Assembly (NCBI RefSeq): GCF_015352985.1
Contig: NZ_JACYXF010000022.1
Span: 1-64,000 of the forward strand
Origin: Noviherbaspirillum malthae
Lineage (GTDB): Bacteria; Pseudomonadota; Gammaproteobacteria; Burkholderiales; Burkholderiaceae_D
DNA length: 64,000 nucleotides
Reading direction: 5' to 3'
In this document: piece after piece, positions 28,561-36,702 of the stretch
Numbering within the stretch: position 1 is the first letter of the stretch
Layout: each line of letters opens with the position of its first letter
Made by a program: the position numbers and the translations under genes
Notes under the pieces: generated by a model
The model's database searches: none
Told to the model about the DNA's origin: nothing
What the model saw: only the letters and a program-made list of their open reading frames with translations

Positions 28561-29331
28561 TCAGTGATTATGCCGCTTTAATTCAGCGACGTTGCTGAGC
28601 AGATCGATTGGCAACGGAAAAACGATTGTCGACGTTTTGTCGCCTGCGATAGTGGCGAGGGTCTGCATGTAGCGCAACTGCATGGCACCCGATTGCTGTG
28701 CCAGTACATGCGCGGCCTGCATCAATTTTTCGGAAGCCTGCAACTCGCCCTCTGCATGGATCACCTTGGCGCGCCGCTCGCGCTCCGCCTCGGCCTGACG
28801 CGCAATCGCGCGTACCATCGATTCATCCAGATCGACATGCTTGATCTCGACGTTTGCCACCTTGATGCCCCAGGCGTCTGTTTGCGCGTCGAGTACCTGC
28901 TGAATATCCAGGTTCAAGCGCTCCCGCTCGGCCAGCATGTCGTCCAGTTCATGCTTGCCTAGCACGGCGCGCAAGGTCGTCTGCGCCAATTGGCTGGTGG
29001 CTTCCAAGAAATTGGCGACCTGGATGATCGCCTTCTCGGGATCAACCACTCGAAAATAGAGAACCGCGTTTACCTTGACCGAAACGTTGTCGCGAGAAAT
29101 AACGTCCTGTGTCGGGACGTCGAGGACAACCGTTCGCAGGTCCACCCGTACCATCTGCTGCAGAACCGGAATGATGATGATCAGACCCGGCCCTTTCACG
29201 CCCCAGAAGCGTCCGAGCTGGAATACAACTCCCCGCTCATACTCGCGCAGCACGCGGATGGCCGATGCGAGAAGGAAAATGGTTGCGACAAGCAGCAGAC
29301 CACCGAACCCTAGCCCAAGATCGAAATACAT
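28561..29331 (-). CDS. Slipin (SPFH/stomatin-like membrane protein)
   Basis: 256 residues from the ATG at 29331, seven bases after AAGGAG. An earlier ATG six bases upstream is too close to that site. An N-terminal membrane hairpin (LGLGFGGLLLVATIFLLASA) is followed by the SPFH domain: EYERGVVFQLGRFWGVKGPG, VDLRTVVLDVPTQDVISRDN, VLYFRVVDPEKAIIQVANFL, and the flotillin-like helical arm EAERERRAKVIHAEGELQAS. Slipins scaffold membrane microdomains and pair with NfeD proteins. It directly follows nfeD, whose original stop overlaps the upstream ATG. Confidence 0.9.
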   Translation of the reverse strand: MYFDLGLGFGGLLLVATIFLLASAIRVLREYERGVVFQLGRFWGVKGPGLIIIIPVLQQMVRVDLRTVVLDVPTQDVISRDNVSVKVNAVLYFRVVDPEKAIIQVANFLEATSQLAQTTLRAVLGKHELDDMLAERERLNLDIQQVLDAQTDAWGIKVANVEIKHVDLDESMVRAIARQAEAERERRAKVIHAEGELQASEKLMQAAHVLAQQSGAMQLRYMQTLATIAGDKTSTIVFPLPIDLLSNVAELKRHNH

Positions 29332-29333
29332 GC

Positions 29334-29510
29334 TCATTCTCCTTGTGTGTGATTCCCTTCCGGAACGACTTCCAGCACCAACCCCTGCCGCCGCACTACG
29401 CGCACTTTTTGCGTGGGGTGCAAAGGAACGGAACTTGTCGCACGCCAAAGTTCGCCCTGCATCCTGACCCAGCTGTCGCCAGGGACGGCGCTGACCACCT
29501 CTACGATGGA
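29334..29510 (-). pseudogene. Detached NfeD OB-fold domain
   Basis: Directly in frame after the TGA of the upstream nfeD reading frame, the minus strand continues SIVEVVSAVPGDSWVRMQGE and LWRATSSVPLHPTQKVRVVR, then RQGLVLEVVPEGNHTQGE and a TGA at 29334-29336. This is the C-terminal OB-fold domain normally fused to NfeD. It has no start codon of its own and would be made only by reading through the TGA. Confidence 0.75.
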
Positions 29511-30749
29511 TCATCCGATCGGCTCGCTGCCTGCGACCACCGTCCGTCGACGGGTTTTCACTGCAACGACGGCAATGGAGGCCATCAGCGCCGCGCTGAC
29601 GAGCGCAGCGGCGACAATCAAGGGAATAGGAATGCCGAAGCCTGGCAATTCGGTGTCGATCAGGATCACTGCGCCGGCGATGAAGGCGGCAATGCCTCCC
29701 AGTCCGAGTACGCCGAAGCTCGAAAGAAACACCTCTGCTACGATGAACGCGAATCCCAGCAGGATAAGGGCGACACCGGCATAGTTGACCGGCAGCAGCT
29801 GAAGCGCATACATTGCCAGCAGCAGGCAGATGGCGCCAACCACGCCCGGCACCCCGATTCCGGGGCTCATGAATTCGAAAAACAATCCGTAAATGCCGAT
29901 CGTCATCAGGAGCAGGGCGACACTCGGGTTGGTGATGACCGCAAGCAGCCGCGTACGCCAGTCGGGCTGGACCTCCATGATGGCCGCGTTCCGGGTCTGC
30001 AGCAGCCTGTCGTGACCGAGAACCGTAACTTTTCGTTCATCAATTGCATCGGCAAGCGTGCGTACATCGCTTGCCATCACATCGGCGACATGCAGTTTTA
30101 TCGCTTCCTCCGCTGAAAGGCTGACCGCTTCGCGCACAGCGCTTTCCGCCCAGTCGGCATTGCGGCCACGCAACTGCGCGAGTCCGCGGATGTAGGCAGC
30201 GGCATCGTTGACTTGCTTGCGTGTCATCGGCTCGCTGGTGGCGGCGGGTGAGCTTGCTTCGCCGCCTCGTTCCAGCTCCTTGCCGGATATATCGTCCTTC
30301 GAGCGGGGACGCTGGTTCGTGTGATCCGGCCCCATGCCTGGCGCACCTAGTTGAACCGGCGTGGCGGCGCCAAGATTGGTACCTGGCGCCATCGCCGCAA
30401 TATGGCTGGCATACAGGATGTAAGTGCCGGCACTGGCCGCGCGGGCGCCGCTCGGTGCTACAAACCCCGCGACCGGCACTGGCGAGCCGAGGATGGCCTT
30501 GATGACAGCGCGCATGGAGGTATCGAGCCCGCCCGGCGTATCCATTTGCAGGATGATCAATTGGCTGCCATCAGTAGCAGCGCGCTGTATGCCGCGCACG
30601 ATGTAATCCGCACTGGCCGGCCCTATCGGACCATCGACAGTCAACAGGGTCAGCGGCGCTGGTGCCGCTCGGCAGAGGAAGGCGGCCATGAGGACGAGGA
30701 AGGCTGCTGCCGTGCGCAGCATTGCGTTCCGGGACGGGTACTGCGGCAT
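29511..30749 (-). CDS. NfeD-type membrane serine protease, ends at in-frame TGA
   Basis: 412 residues from the ATG at 30749. It has a signal peptide, then a ClpP-like protease domain with LIILQMDTPGGLDTSMRAVI and the catalytic serine region APSGARAASAGTYILYASH, and several C-terminal membrane helices (NPSVALLLMTIGIYGLFFEF; VVGAICLLLAMYALQLLPVN). The family protein is about 470 residues; the C-terminal OB domain follows the TGA in the same frame. NfeD cleaves the partner slipin's C-terminus in related systems and lies upstream of it here. The product probably retains protease and membrane parts only. Confidence 0.85.
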   Translation of the reverse strand: MPQYPSRNAMLRTAAAFLVLMAAFLCRAAPAPLTLLTVDGPIGPASADYIVRGIQRAATDGSQLIILQMDTPGGLDTSMRAVIKAILGSPVPVAGFVAPSGARAASAGTYILYASHIAAMAPGTNLGAATPVQLGAPGMGPDHTNQRPRSKDDISGKELERGGEASSPAATSEPMTRKQVNDAAAYIRGLAQLRGRNADWAESAVREAVSLSAEEAIKLHVADVMASDVRTLADAIDERKVTVLGHDRLLQTRNAAIMEVQPDWRTRLLAVITNPSVALLLMTIGIYGLFFEFMSPGIGVPGVVGAICLLLAMYALQLLPVNYAGVALILLGFAFIVAEVFLSSFGVLGLGGIAAFIAGAVILIDTELPGFGIPIPLIVAAALVSAALMASIAVVAVKTRRRTVVAGSEPIG

Positions 30750-31290
30750 AGTGTCCAGGCCTTCTGTCAAAGAGGTTCATGCCAATGCCAACCAGCGGTG
30801 CAAAGCAGAGCCTGTGTCATGCCGGTCGCAAACGGTATCTTGGCACCCGCGGGCAAAGGCAAGAACATGAATTCGCCGTGTTGGCGGGAAGTGCCGATGG
30901 CATGCGTTCAAGATGCTGTCCTGTTCAGATGAATTCGCGGCTCTACGGCAGCACAATCGGCAACGAACTGGATCATGCTTGACGGAATTCGAATCAGGAT
31001 GCCAAACAATCCGGCATTACGGTCTCAAGCGTCCATGGTGCAGTTGTGGTAGCCGATTCACCTTAACCAAACTTGTGTTGGATCATTGCGCACACCACCA
31101 TAAGTAAGAAGATGGTACTGATGCAGCATGGTTTTTCATGCGGTATGGCTCTATATATGTACTTTCATTATAGTCAGAGCTAGGCGGATAACATTGCTGC
31201 ATGAACTGGTGCTTCGATAAGCAAAATTGGCTTGTCACCACGAAGACATTGAAACGCCGCCCATTGCTAAACGGTCACGGAGGTAGAAAA
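30750..31290. other. Divergent intergenic region between nfeD and YSC84 gene
   Basis: 540 bp with only short overlapping frames that have no family. It should hold the nfeD promoter on the left and the lipoprotein promoter on the right. The GGAGGT ribosome site at about 31279 decides the downstream start. Confidence 0.4.
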
Positions 31291-31881
31291 ATGAAAAGTC
31301 AGCGACTTCTTTTATTCCTATTGGCTGCCACGTTTAGCGCCGCGACAATGACAGGATGCGGAACGACTTCAACTGTTACGACAACCAGTGAAACAACAAA
31401 CAACGTTGCCCAGCAGAGACGGGAGATCGACACCAATGTCAGTGCCAGCCTGACGCGACTCTACAACAATACGCCCGGTAGTCGGGAATTGGTCTCGAAG
31501 GCTAAAGGCGTACTGGTCTTTCCATCCGTCATAGCGGCCGGCTTGGGGGTCGGCGGCGAATATGGTCAAGGGGCGCTTCGCATCAATAACGCAACCACCG
31601 ACTATTACAGCCTCGGATCGGTCTCGGTCGGACTGCAAATCGGTGCCCAATCAAAAGCGATCTATTTCTTGTTCATGACGCAGGAAGCTCTTGATAAATT
31701 CAGGGCGAGCCAGGGATGGTCGGTGGGTGCCGATGCCTCTGTGGCTGTGTTGCGTGCAGGTGCCAATGGTGCAATCGATATCAATACCGTTCAAGGACCT
31801 GTTGTCGCATTCGTGCTGACGAATGCAGGCTTGATGGCCAACCTGACCCTGGAAGGGACAAAGATCACCCGGCTGAAATGA
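31291..31881 (+). CDS. YSC84/Ysc84-domain lipoprotein
   Basis: 196 residues from the ATG at 31291, seven bases after GGAGGT. An upstream frame is an extension without ribosome site. The lipoprotein signal has the lipobox MTGC. The mature protein has ELVSKAKGVLVFPSVIAAGL and GVGGEYGQGALRINNATTDY, the hallmark of the bacterial YSC84 family (BPSL1445-like), and SKAIYFLFMTQEALDKFRAS. These are small outer-membrane-directed lipoproteins that bind lipids in related cases. It stands alone. Confidence 0.85.
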   Translation: MKSQRLLLFLLAATFSAATMTGCGTTSTVTTTSETTNNVAQQRREIDTNVSASLTRLYNNTPGSRELVSKAKGVLVFPSVIAAGLGVGGEYGQGALRINNATTDYYSLGSVSVGLQIGAQSKAIYFLFMTQEALDKFRASQGWSVGADASVAVLRAGANGAIDINTVQGPVVAFVLTNAGLMANLTLEGTKITRLK

Positions 31882-32236
31882 AAACTCGGCTCGTTTGGCG
31901 CAAGCTCCGGCGACTCGGCGGAAATCGGTAACAACGTCATGCTGGACATGCACGGCAACTTTGCTGTCGTATGTCATCCAGAACGGTCGAGTGAAACGAC
32001 GGATCACGACAGCGCGGCGTTCCCAAAGGACGGCGCTAATGTACGTGCAATGCGCAATCAAGGTTGTGCTGTGTTGCAGGCGTTGTAATGGCTCCGGCGT
32101 CGACATGGTCGCCACAAGACGGAACTTCGTCTCCTTCGAACCTACCGACCTTCAGTGACGCAGGCATTTCGCTTTGCCTTGATATTGGCCTACTATGAAA
32201 CCATGACGTGGCGCGCCTTCCAATGGAAGAGGCGAA
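31882..32236. other. Gene-free stretch
   Basis: About 355 bp between two plus-strand genes. No family, repeat or clear terminator could be seen. Presumed promoter region of the SNase-like gene. Confidence 0.35.
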
Positions 32237-32719
32237 ATGATGAATGGAAATCCGGTCCGCATTATGCTTGCAATCGCAATTGCAGGAGTCATGAGTTTGC
32301 ATTGGGCCGATGCCAGAGCACAACCATCCCTTTCCAGTTTCGCATTCGTGCAGCAAGATGGGACATTAAGAATTTCTGGCTACACGGTCCATCTCTATGG
32401 AATCTTCATTCCGCCAACGGAGCAAATATGCTACACCTTCGTCAGACCCATATCCTGCAACACGAGAGCTGCGCTAGCGTTGAATTTCAAGATTTCCGGC
32501 GATTTCGTTCGTTGTGCACCCGTGGCGACCAATGCTGATGGCAGTATTACTGCGAATTGCAGTTCGGGAGATACGGCATTGAGTGAGTGGATGCTTCAAT
32601 CCGGCTGGGCGATCGCACTACCTGACGCGCCTATCCAATACGTCGCACTGGAAAGAATAGCGCGATCGAAAGGGGTCGGCATCTGGGGAATACCGGTCGA
32701 TGGTCTGGGGCGGCGTTAA
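32237..32719 (+). CDS. SNase-like (thermonuclease fold) secreted protein, probably inactive
   Basis: 160 residues with a signal peptide (IMLAIAIAGVMSLHWADARA). The mature part follows staphylococcal-nuclease-like domains: GYTVHLYGIFIPPTEQICYT, then ALALNFKISGDFVRCAPVAT, TANCSSGDTALSEWMLQSGW and YVALERIARSKGVGIWGIPV. In active nucleases an arginine precedes LYGI and an arginine lies in the DRYGR loop. Here those read H and ADGS, so catalytic arginines are missing. It is likely a structural or binding relative in the periplasm. Start could be 32237 or the next ATG. Confidence 0.7.
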   Translation: MMNGNPVRIMLAIAIAGVMSLHWADARAQPSLSSFAFVQQDGTLRISGYTVHLYGIFIPPTEQICYTFVRPISCNTRAALALNFKISGDFVRCAPVATNADGSITANCSSGDTALSEWMLQSGWAIALPDAPIQYVALERIARSKGVGIWGIPVDGLGRR

Positions 32720-32827
32720 TCTTGATCCAATCCCATTCGGCGATGCTGCATCACATCGGATTCGATCGGACGCAATGGTGGATTGTCGACGGCATTTCAT
32801 TCCCTCATGCATGGAGGACGTATCACC

Positions 32828-33814
32828 ATGTTGAAGCCACTTTTCCTCTGTGCCGCGCTGCCTGCACTCGCCGTTGCAGGCGGTTCCAATTACACGGTGG
32901 TACCGGGAGTATCCAAGCCAACTGGCAAAGTCAGCGAATGGAACGTGCCGACGCCAAAATTTGCACGTGATCCCGCGCCTGCGCCCGACGGACGAATTTA
33001 CATAGCCGTCATGCATGGAAATAGGCTGGCGCGCTTCGATCCGGTTGGCCGGCAGTTCGATGAATGGGAACTGCCCGCCGGAACCCGTCCCCATGGATTG
33101 GTCGTTGATGAAAAGGGCACGGTATGGATGACCGGCAACGGAAATGGCACACTCCTGGAAATCCCTTTCGCCGATGGACAGCCGCAGCGCATGGTGGCGC
33201 ACAGGACACCTTCCGGCGGCAGCCCACACACCATCGTTTTTGACGGCCGTGACACGCTTTGGTTTACCAATCAGTCGGCCGACAAGGTGACCCGCTATAA
33301 CCGTAGCAGCGGAAAAATGCAGGAATATGACAGCCGCGATGGCCCATATGGACTGGCGCTGGACCGGGATGGCAATGTCTGGTTCTGCCAAGCCAGCGGT
33401 CAGCGGGTAGGACGTATCGACGCAAAGTCGGGCAGGGTAACCGAACTTGACCTCGGCGCAGGGTCGCTGCCGCGCCGCATCGCGGCCGCGCCCGACAACA
33501 CCTTGTGGGTAGTGCGCTATGGCGACGGCAAGCTTACCCATATCAATCCGGCCAAGGCGAACGTGATCAAAAGCTACGACATGCCAGCCGGTGCGCACGG
33601 TAACCCGTATGCAGTGACCGTGGATGGTGAAGGCAAGGTCTGGGCCAACGAGATCGCAACCGACACGGTCACGCTGTTCGATCCCGGCAGCGAAAAATTC
33701 CAGGTGTTCCCGTTACCGACCAAAAACGAAGGCATACGCAAAATGGTGGTCGATGCACAAGGAAAGCTGTGGTACATGGGCAGCCATAGCGGCAAGCTGG
33801 GCGTGGTGGAATGA
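32828..33814 (+). CDS. Vgb-like six-bladed beta-propeller, secreted
   Basis: 328 residues from the ATG at 32828, about nine bases after GGAGG; an earlier in-frame codon lacks a site. Signal peptide LFLCAALPALAVAGGS. Repeated blades carry PHGLVVDEKGTVWMTGNGNG, PHTIVFDGRDTLWFTNQSAD, YGLALDRDGNVWFCQASGQR and NPYAVTVDGEGKVWANEIAT, the DG..W signature of virginiamycin B lyase/NHL-type propellers. Vgb itself linearises streptogramin B, but the many family members in proteobacteria have unknown substrates, so no resistance function is claimed. It follows the SNase-like gene after a ~110 bp gap. Confidence 0.8.
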   Translation: MLKPLFLCAALPALAVAGGSNYTVVPGVSKPTGKVSEWNVPTPKFARDPAPAPDGRIYIAVMHGNRLARFDPVGRQFDEWELPAGTRPHGLVVDEKGTVWMTGNGNGTLLEIPFADGQPQRMVAHRTPSGGSPHTIVFDGRDTLWFTNQSADKVTRYNRSSGKMQEYDSRDGPYGLALDRDGNVWFCQASGQRVGRIDAKSGRVTELDLGAGSLPRRIAAAPDNTLWVVRYGDGKLTHINPAKANVIKSYDMPAGAHGNPYAVTVDGEGKVWANEIATDTVTLFDPGSEKFQVFPLPTKNEGIRKMVVDAQGKLWYMGSHSGKLGVVE

Positions 33815-33853
33815 TCCCACTCACCTGTAATCGCAGGAAGGACGGCAAAGTGG
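33815..33853. other. Short spacer before family-B repeat
   Basis: Bases after the propeller stop leading into the palindromic element. No terminator of its own is seen; the repeat itself could end transcription. Confidence 0.3.
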
Positions 33854-34141
33854 CTAGAGCGGATTGCAGGTCAATGTAGGGTCGCGTTCGAGCGGATCGC
33901 CGCCCCGGCCAGAAGGGATGCAGTGCAAGGCACGGTGCGCCGCACAGGGTGGGCCTCTGGGCAAGCACCGCAACGCCGCAATGCGCCCTTCTGGTTCGAC
34001 CCCTTCGCGCAACCCCGGGAACCGGCCGCCTGCGTCGTTACGACTCCTTGCCGTAGCCCCGCTACGACGCGTCGCCGTGCCTAGCATTCGGCCGGTTTCC
34101 GGGGTTGCGCGATCCCGACATTGACCTGCAATCCGCTCTAG
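33854..34141. repeat. Palindromic repeat family B (MITE-like, 288 bp)
   Basis: The outermost 24 bases at each end are perfect inverted repeats: left end ctagagcggattgcaggtca (33854 on) and right end tgacctgcaatccgctctag (to 34141). The element begins and ends with CTAG, which may be a target duplication. The interior is noncoding and GC-rich with nested complementary parts such as cagaaggg/cccttctg, cgcaaccccggg/ccggggttgcgcga and a central cgtagccccgctacg hairpin. No transposase. The structure suggests a non-autonomous element mobilised in trans. Confidence 0.82.
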
Positions 34142-34345
34142 TCACATGCCTTTTCAAACCATGAGCCCGGTATGCCGGGCTCATCGTATTGGCCGCGCAC
34201 AGTGCCAACGGTACGCTCGTCAAGCTGATTGCCGCTTCCGGCCCTTGGCATGGCCTTGCCACGCTTTCGCGGTCGATAGCGATCAAGACAGCTTGGTATT
34301 GCTATTGGCGGACCATTTCGCTGTGGTGCTTTCAAGGGGAGCAGA

Positions 34346-35350
34346 TCACGCGCTGCCCGTCACGCCGCCCATCACCGGCAATACAATCCCGGTGATGTAG
34401 CTGGAGCAGACGGGTGAAGCAAGAAATACGTAGGCAGGAGACACTTCTTCAGGCTGTGCAGGGCGCTTCATGTCAGTGGCCTGGCCGAACGTCTTGACTT
34501 TTTCCGCTGGCTGGTCGGCCGGGTTGAGCGGTGTCCAAACCGGACCAGGCGCCACCGCATTGACCCGGATGCCCTTTGAAGCAAGATTGGTAGCAAGCGA
34601 CTTGGTGAACGCATGGATCGCCCCCTTGGTCGCTGCATAATCCAGCAGCATCTCGTTGCCGTATAGTCCGGTCTCGGATCCGGAATTGACGATCGCCGAA
34701 CCCGCTTTCATATGTGGCAGGGCAGCCCTGGCCATATGAAAATACCCATACAGGTTGGTTCTGATCGTCATGTCGAAATGCTCGTCGGTGATGTCTTCCA
34801 GCGCCGATGCATGCTCCTGGAAGGCTGCGTTATTGACCAGGATATCCAACTGGCCGAAGGCATCCACCGTTTGCTGTACCGCCCTATTGCAGAATGATGA
34901 ATCCCTGACGTCGCCTGCGATCAGCAGGCAGCGTCTGCCTTCAGCCTCGACACAGCGCTTCGTCTCCCTGGCATCGTCATGTTCATTCAAGTAGACGATC
35001 GCCACGTCGGCGCCTTCGCGCGCATACAGCACGGCCACGGCACGACCGATGCCGGAATCCCCGCCGGTGACGATGGCAACCTTGTTTTGCAGCTTGCCGC
35101 TGCCCTTGTAGTCGGGTGCCATGAATTGTGGCCTGGGGTTCAGTTCCGATTCCAAGCCAGGCTTTTGCAGATGCTGTTCCGGGTAGGGCGGCGCAGGCTG
35201 CGGCCGCGCGCCCGCCTGGACAGCGCCGTCGTTTTGGCTACCGCCCTGTTGCGCAGCATCTCGCCGATCCGTTTCATCCTGTATCTTGCGCTGCAATCGC
35301 ACTGTTTCATCGATCTGCTTCTGCATGTCGCCCAAAGCCTTGTCTGTCAT
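34346..35350 (-). CDS. SDR oxidoreductase of the YhdF/YdaD-type stress group
   Basis: 334 residues from the ATG at 35350, seven bases after AAAGGAG. A 100-residue N-terminal extension begins MTDKALGDMQKQIDETVRLQ and is proline-rich, with LQKPGLESELNPRPQFMAPD as in general-stress SDR proteins. The core has TGGDSGIGR (NADP-type glycine motif), VNNAAF, NSGSETGLYG, and YAATKGAIHAFTKSLATNLA with catalytic Tyr and Lys. The C-terminal end ITGIVLPVMGGVTGSA is typical. Substrate unknown; related proteins are induced in general stress. It is the first of a run of minus-strand redox genes. Confidence 0.88.
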   Translation of the reverse strand: MTDKALGDMQKQIDETVRLQRKIQDETDRRDAAQQGGSQNDGAVQAGARPQPAPPYPEQHLQKPGLESELNPRPQFMAPDYKGSGKLQNKVAIVTGGDSGIGRAVAVLYAREGADVAIVYLNEHDDARETKRCVEAEGRRCLLIAGDVRDSSFCNRAVQQTVDAFGQLDILVNNAAFQEHASALEDITDEHFDMTIRTNLYGYFHMARAALPHMKAGSAIVNSGSETGLYGNEMLLDYAATKGAIHAFTKSLATNLASKGIRVNAVAPGPVWTPLNPADQPAEKVKTFGQATDMKRPAQPEEVSPAYVFLASPVCSSYITGIVLPVMGGVTGSA

Positions 35351-35543
35351 GTTTGACTCCTTTAACAAAGTAAATACAAATCACGGGTTCTCGATGCATT
35401 CAAGTGCTCGCCTGCACAGGTCTGCGTGCCATTTGCTTTCTGAACAACGACAGTGGCGTTGAAGAGCTCATGGGCCGATCATTCAAGAGCGCGGCTTTCG
35501 ACCGAAACGCTTGCCTTCTTCAGCGCCTCTTCCAGCTTCTCGC

Positions 35544-36614
35544 TCACTTCGGACGAGGCCTGTTCAGGCCCGCGTCCGGCATTGACAGCCGGTTCGAGCG
35601 CAACTCCCTGACGGCTTCCGTCACTGCACGCGCCACATTGCGAACCTCTTCCTGTACCGCGTTGTCACGATCAAGCGTTTCATGGCTTAGCGCATAAGTC
35701 TCGTAATAGCCAATGTAGCGGTCCAGCCGGGACTGAACGCCGGCATCGATCAAGCCCATCCAGTCCAGCCAGTCGGACAGGGCCCTGCGGCTGCCCTCGA
35801 TTCCGGCAACATCGCCATGCACCACCAATCCATAGGCGCGGCCGGCCAGGTGCTTTGGATACGACCAGCCGGCCAATTCGAGTTCCTTTGCCTTCGAGGC
35901 GTTCTTTCCGGAGGTAGTGGTCGGATCGGGATTGCCGCCATCTGCACAAACCAGCCGGTCTATCATGAGCTTCAATGCGCTTGGCGACTGGTACCAGTAC
36001 ACTGGCGTGAGGATGATGATGGCATGGGCAGCGACCCACTTTTCGTAGATTTCGCCCATCCAGTCGTTCGTCTGACGCAATCCGTGATTGGGATAGCAGC
36101 TGCAAGGCCAATGGCAGAGCGGCATGGCGGTCGAGACGCAGCCCTTGCAGGGATGGATGTGCCAGTCGTAGTCGGAGACAAGCCGGCTCAAGTCCAGCAC
36201 ATCGGCATCGATGTCGTTTGCCACCAGCACCTCGCGGGCAATCTGCGTCAAGCGGAAGGTCTTCGACATCTCCCCGGGGCAGGTACCGTCATTGCGGTCG
36301 GCACCGCAGATCAGGAGGATGCGGGAGCGGGTCGCCGGATCCTTTTGCCTGGCTTCGGCAGCCAGCAGCTTGTCCCGCGTATCTTTCCATTCGACCGAAA
36401 GATCGTAGTCGGGATCGGCGAATTCCGGTCCTGCCTTTTGCGTGCGCGCGAGCTTTTTTTCGTTGATGTAGGTATCCCAGGCGACTTCTTCGACCTGTGC
36501 AAGCGCATGCTGCACCGATTCAAAATCGGGATGTCCGAACGAGCTAGTGAAGCGCTGGCGAAATTCCTCACGGGACAGCATGTCTCCGAATTGTCCCTTG
36601 CGCGGCATGATCAT
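35544..36614 (-). CDS. NADPH-dependent FMN reductase / flavodoxin-family protein
   Basis: 356 residues from the ATG at 36614 with GAGGAGA just upstream; the frame extends further but without a site. About 95 N-terminal residues precede a flavodoxin-like domain: RSRILLICGADRNDGTCPGE, then SKTFRLTQIAREVLVANDID, DWHIHPCKGCVSTAMPLCHW and the flavin-loop AIIILTPVYWYQSPSALKLM. The CxGC and CHWPCSC cysteine clusters between are unusual for FMN reductases and could bind metal. GRAYGLVVHGDVAGIEGSRR is a late family motif. Reduces flavin or quinone with NADPH, by family analogy. Confidence 0.8.
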   Translation of the reverse strand: MIMPRKGQFGDMLSREEFRQRFTSSFGHPDFESVQHALAQVEEVAWDTYINEKKLARTQKAGPEFADPDYDLSVEWKDTRDKLLAAEARQKDPATRSRILLICGADRNDGTCPGEMSKTFRLTQIAREVLVANDIDADVLDLSRLVSDYDWHIHPCKGCVSTAMPLCHWPCSCYPNHGLRQTNDWMGEIYEKWVAAHAIIILTPVYWYQSPSALKLMIDRLVCADGGNPDPTTTSGKNASKAKELELAGWSYPKHLAGRAYGLVVHGDVAGIEGSRRALSDWLDWMGLIDAGVQSRLDRYIGYYETYALSHETLDRDNAVQEEVRNVARAVTEAVRELRSNRLSMPDAGLNRPRPK

Positions 36615-36702
36615 CACTGTTCTCCTCGACATGGTATCCCGTTGGTAGCAAGCGCTGTCATTGCCACGGCGGCGATGACAGCGTCTTGACTTGCCGTGTC
36701 CG

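Noticed and set aside
32828..33814. Vgb-like protein as streptogramin resistance enzyme
   Set aside because: Family propellers are widespread; the match is general and lacks support for lyase activity.
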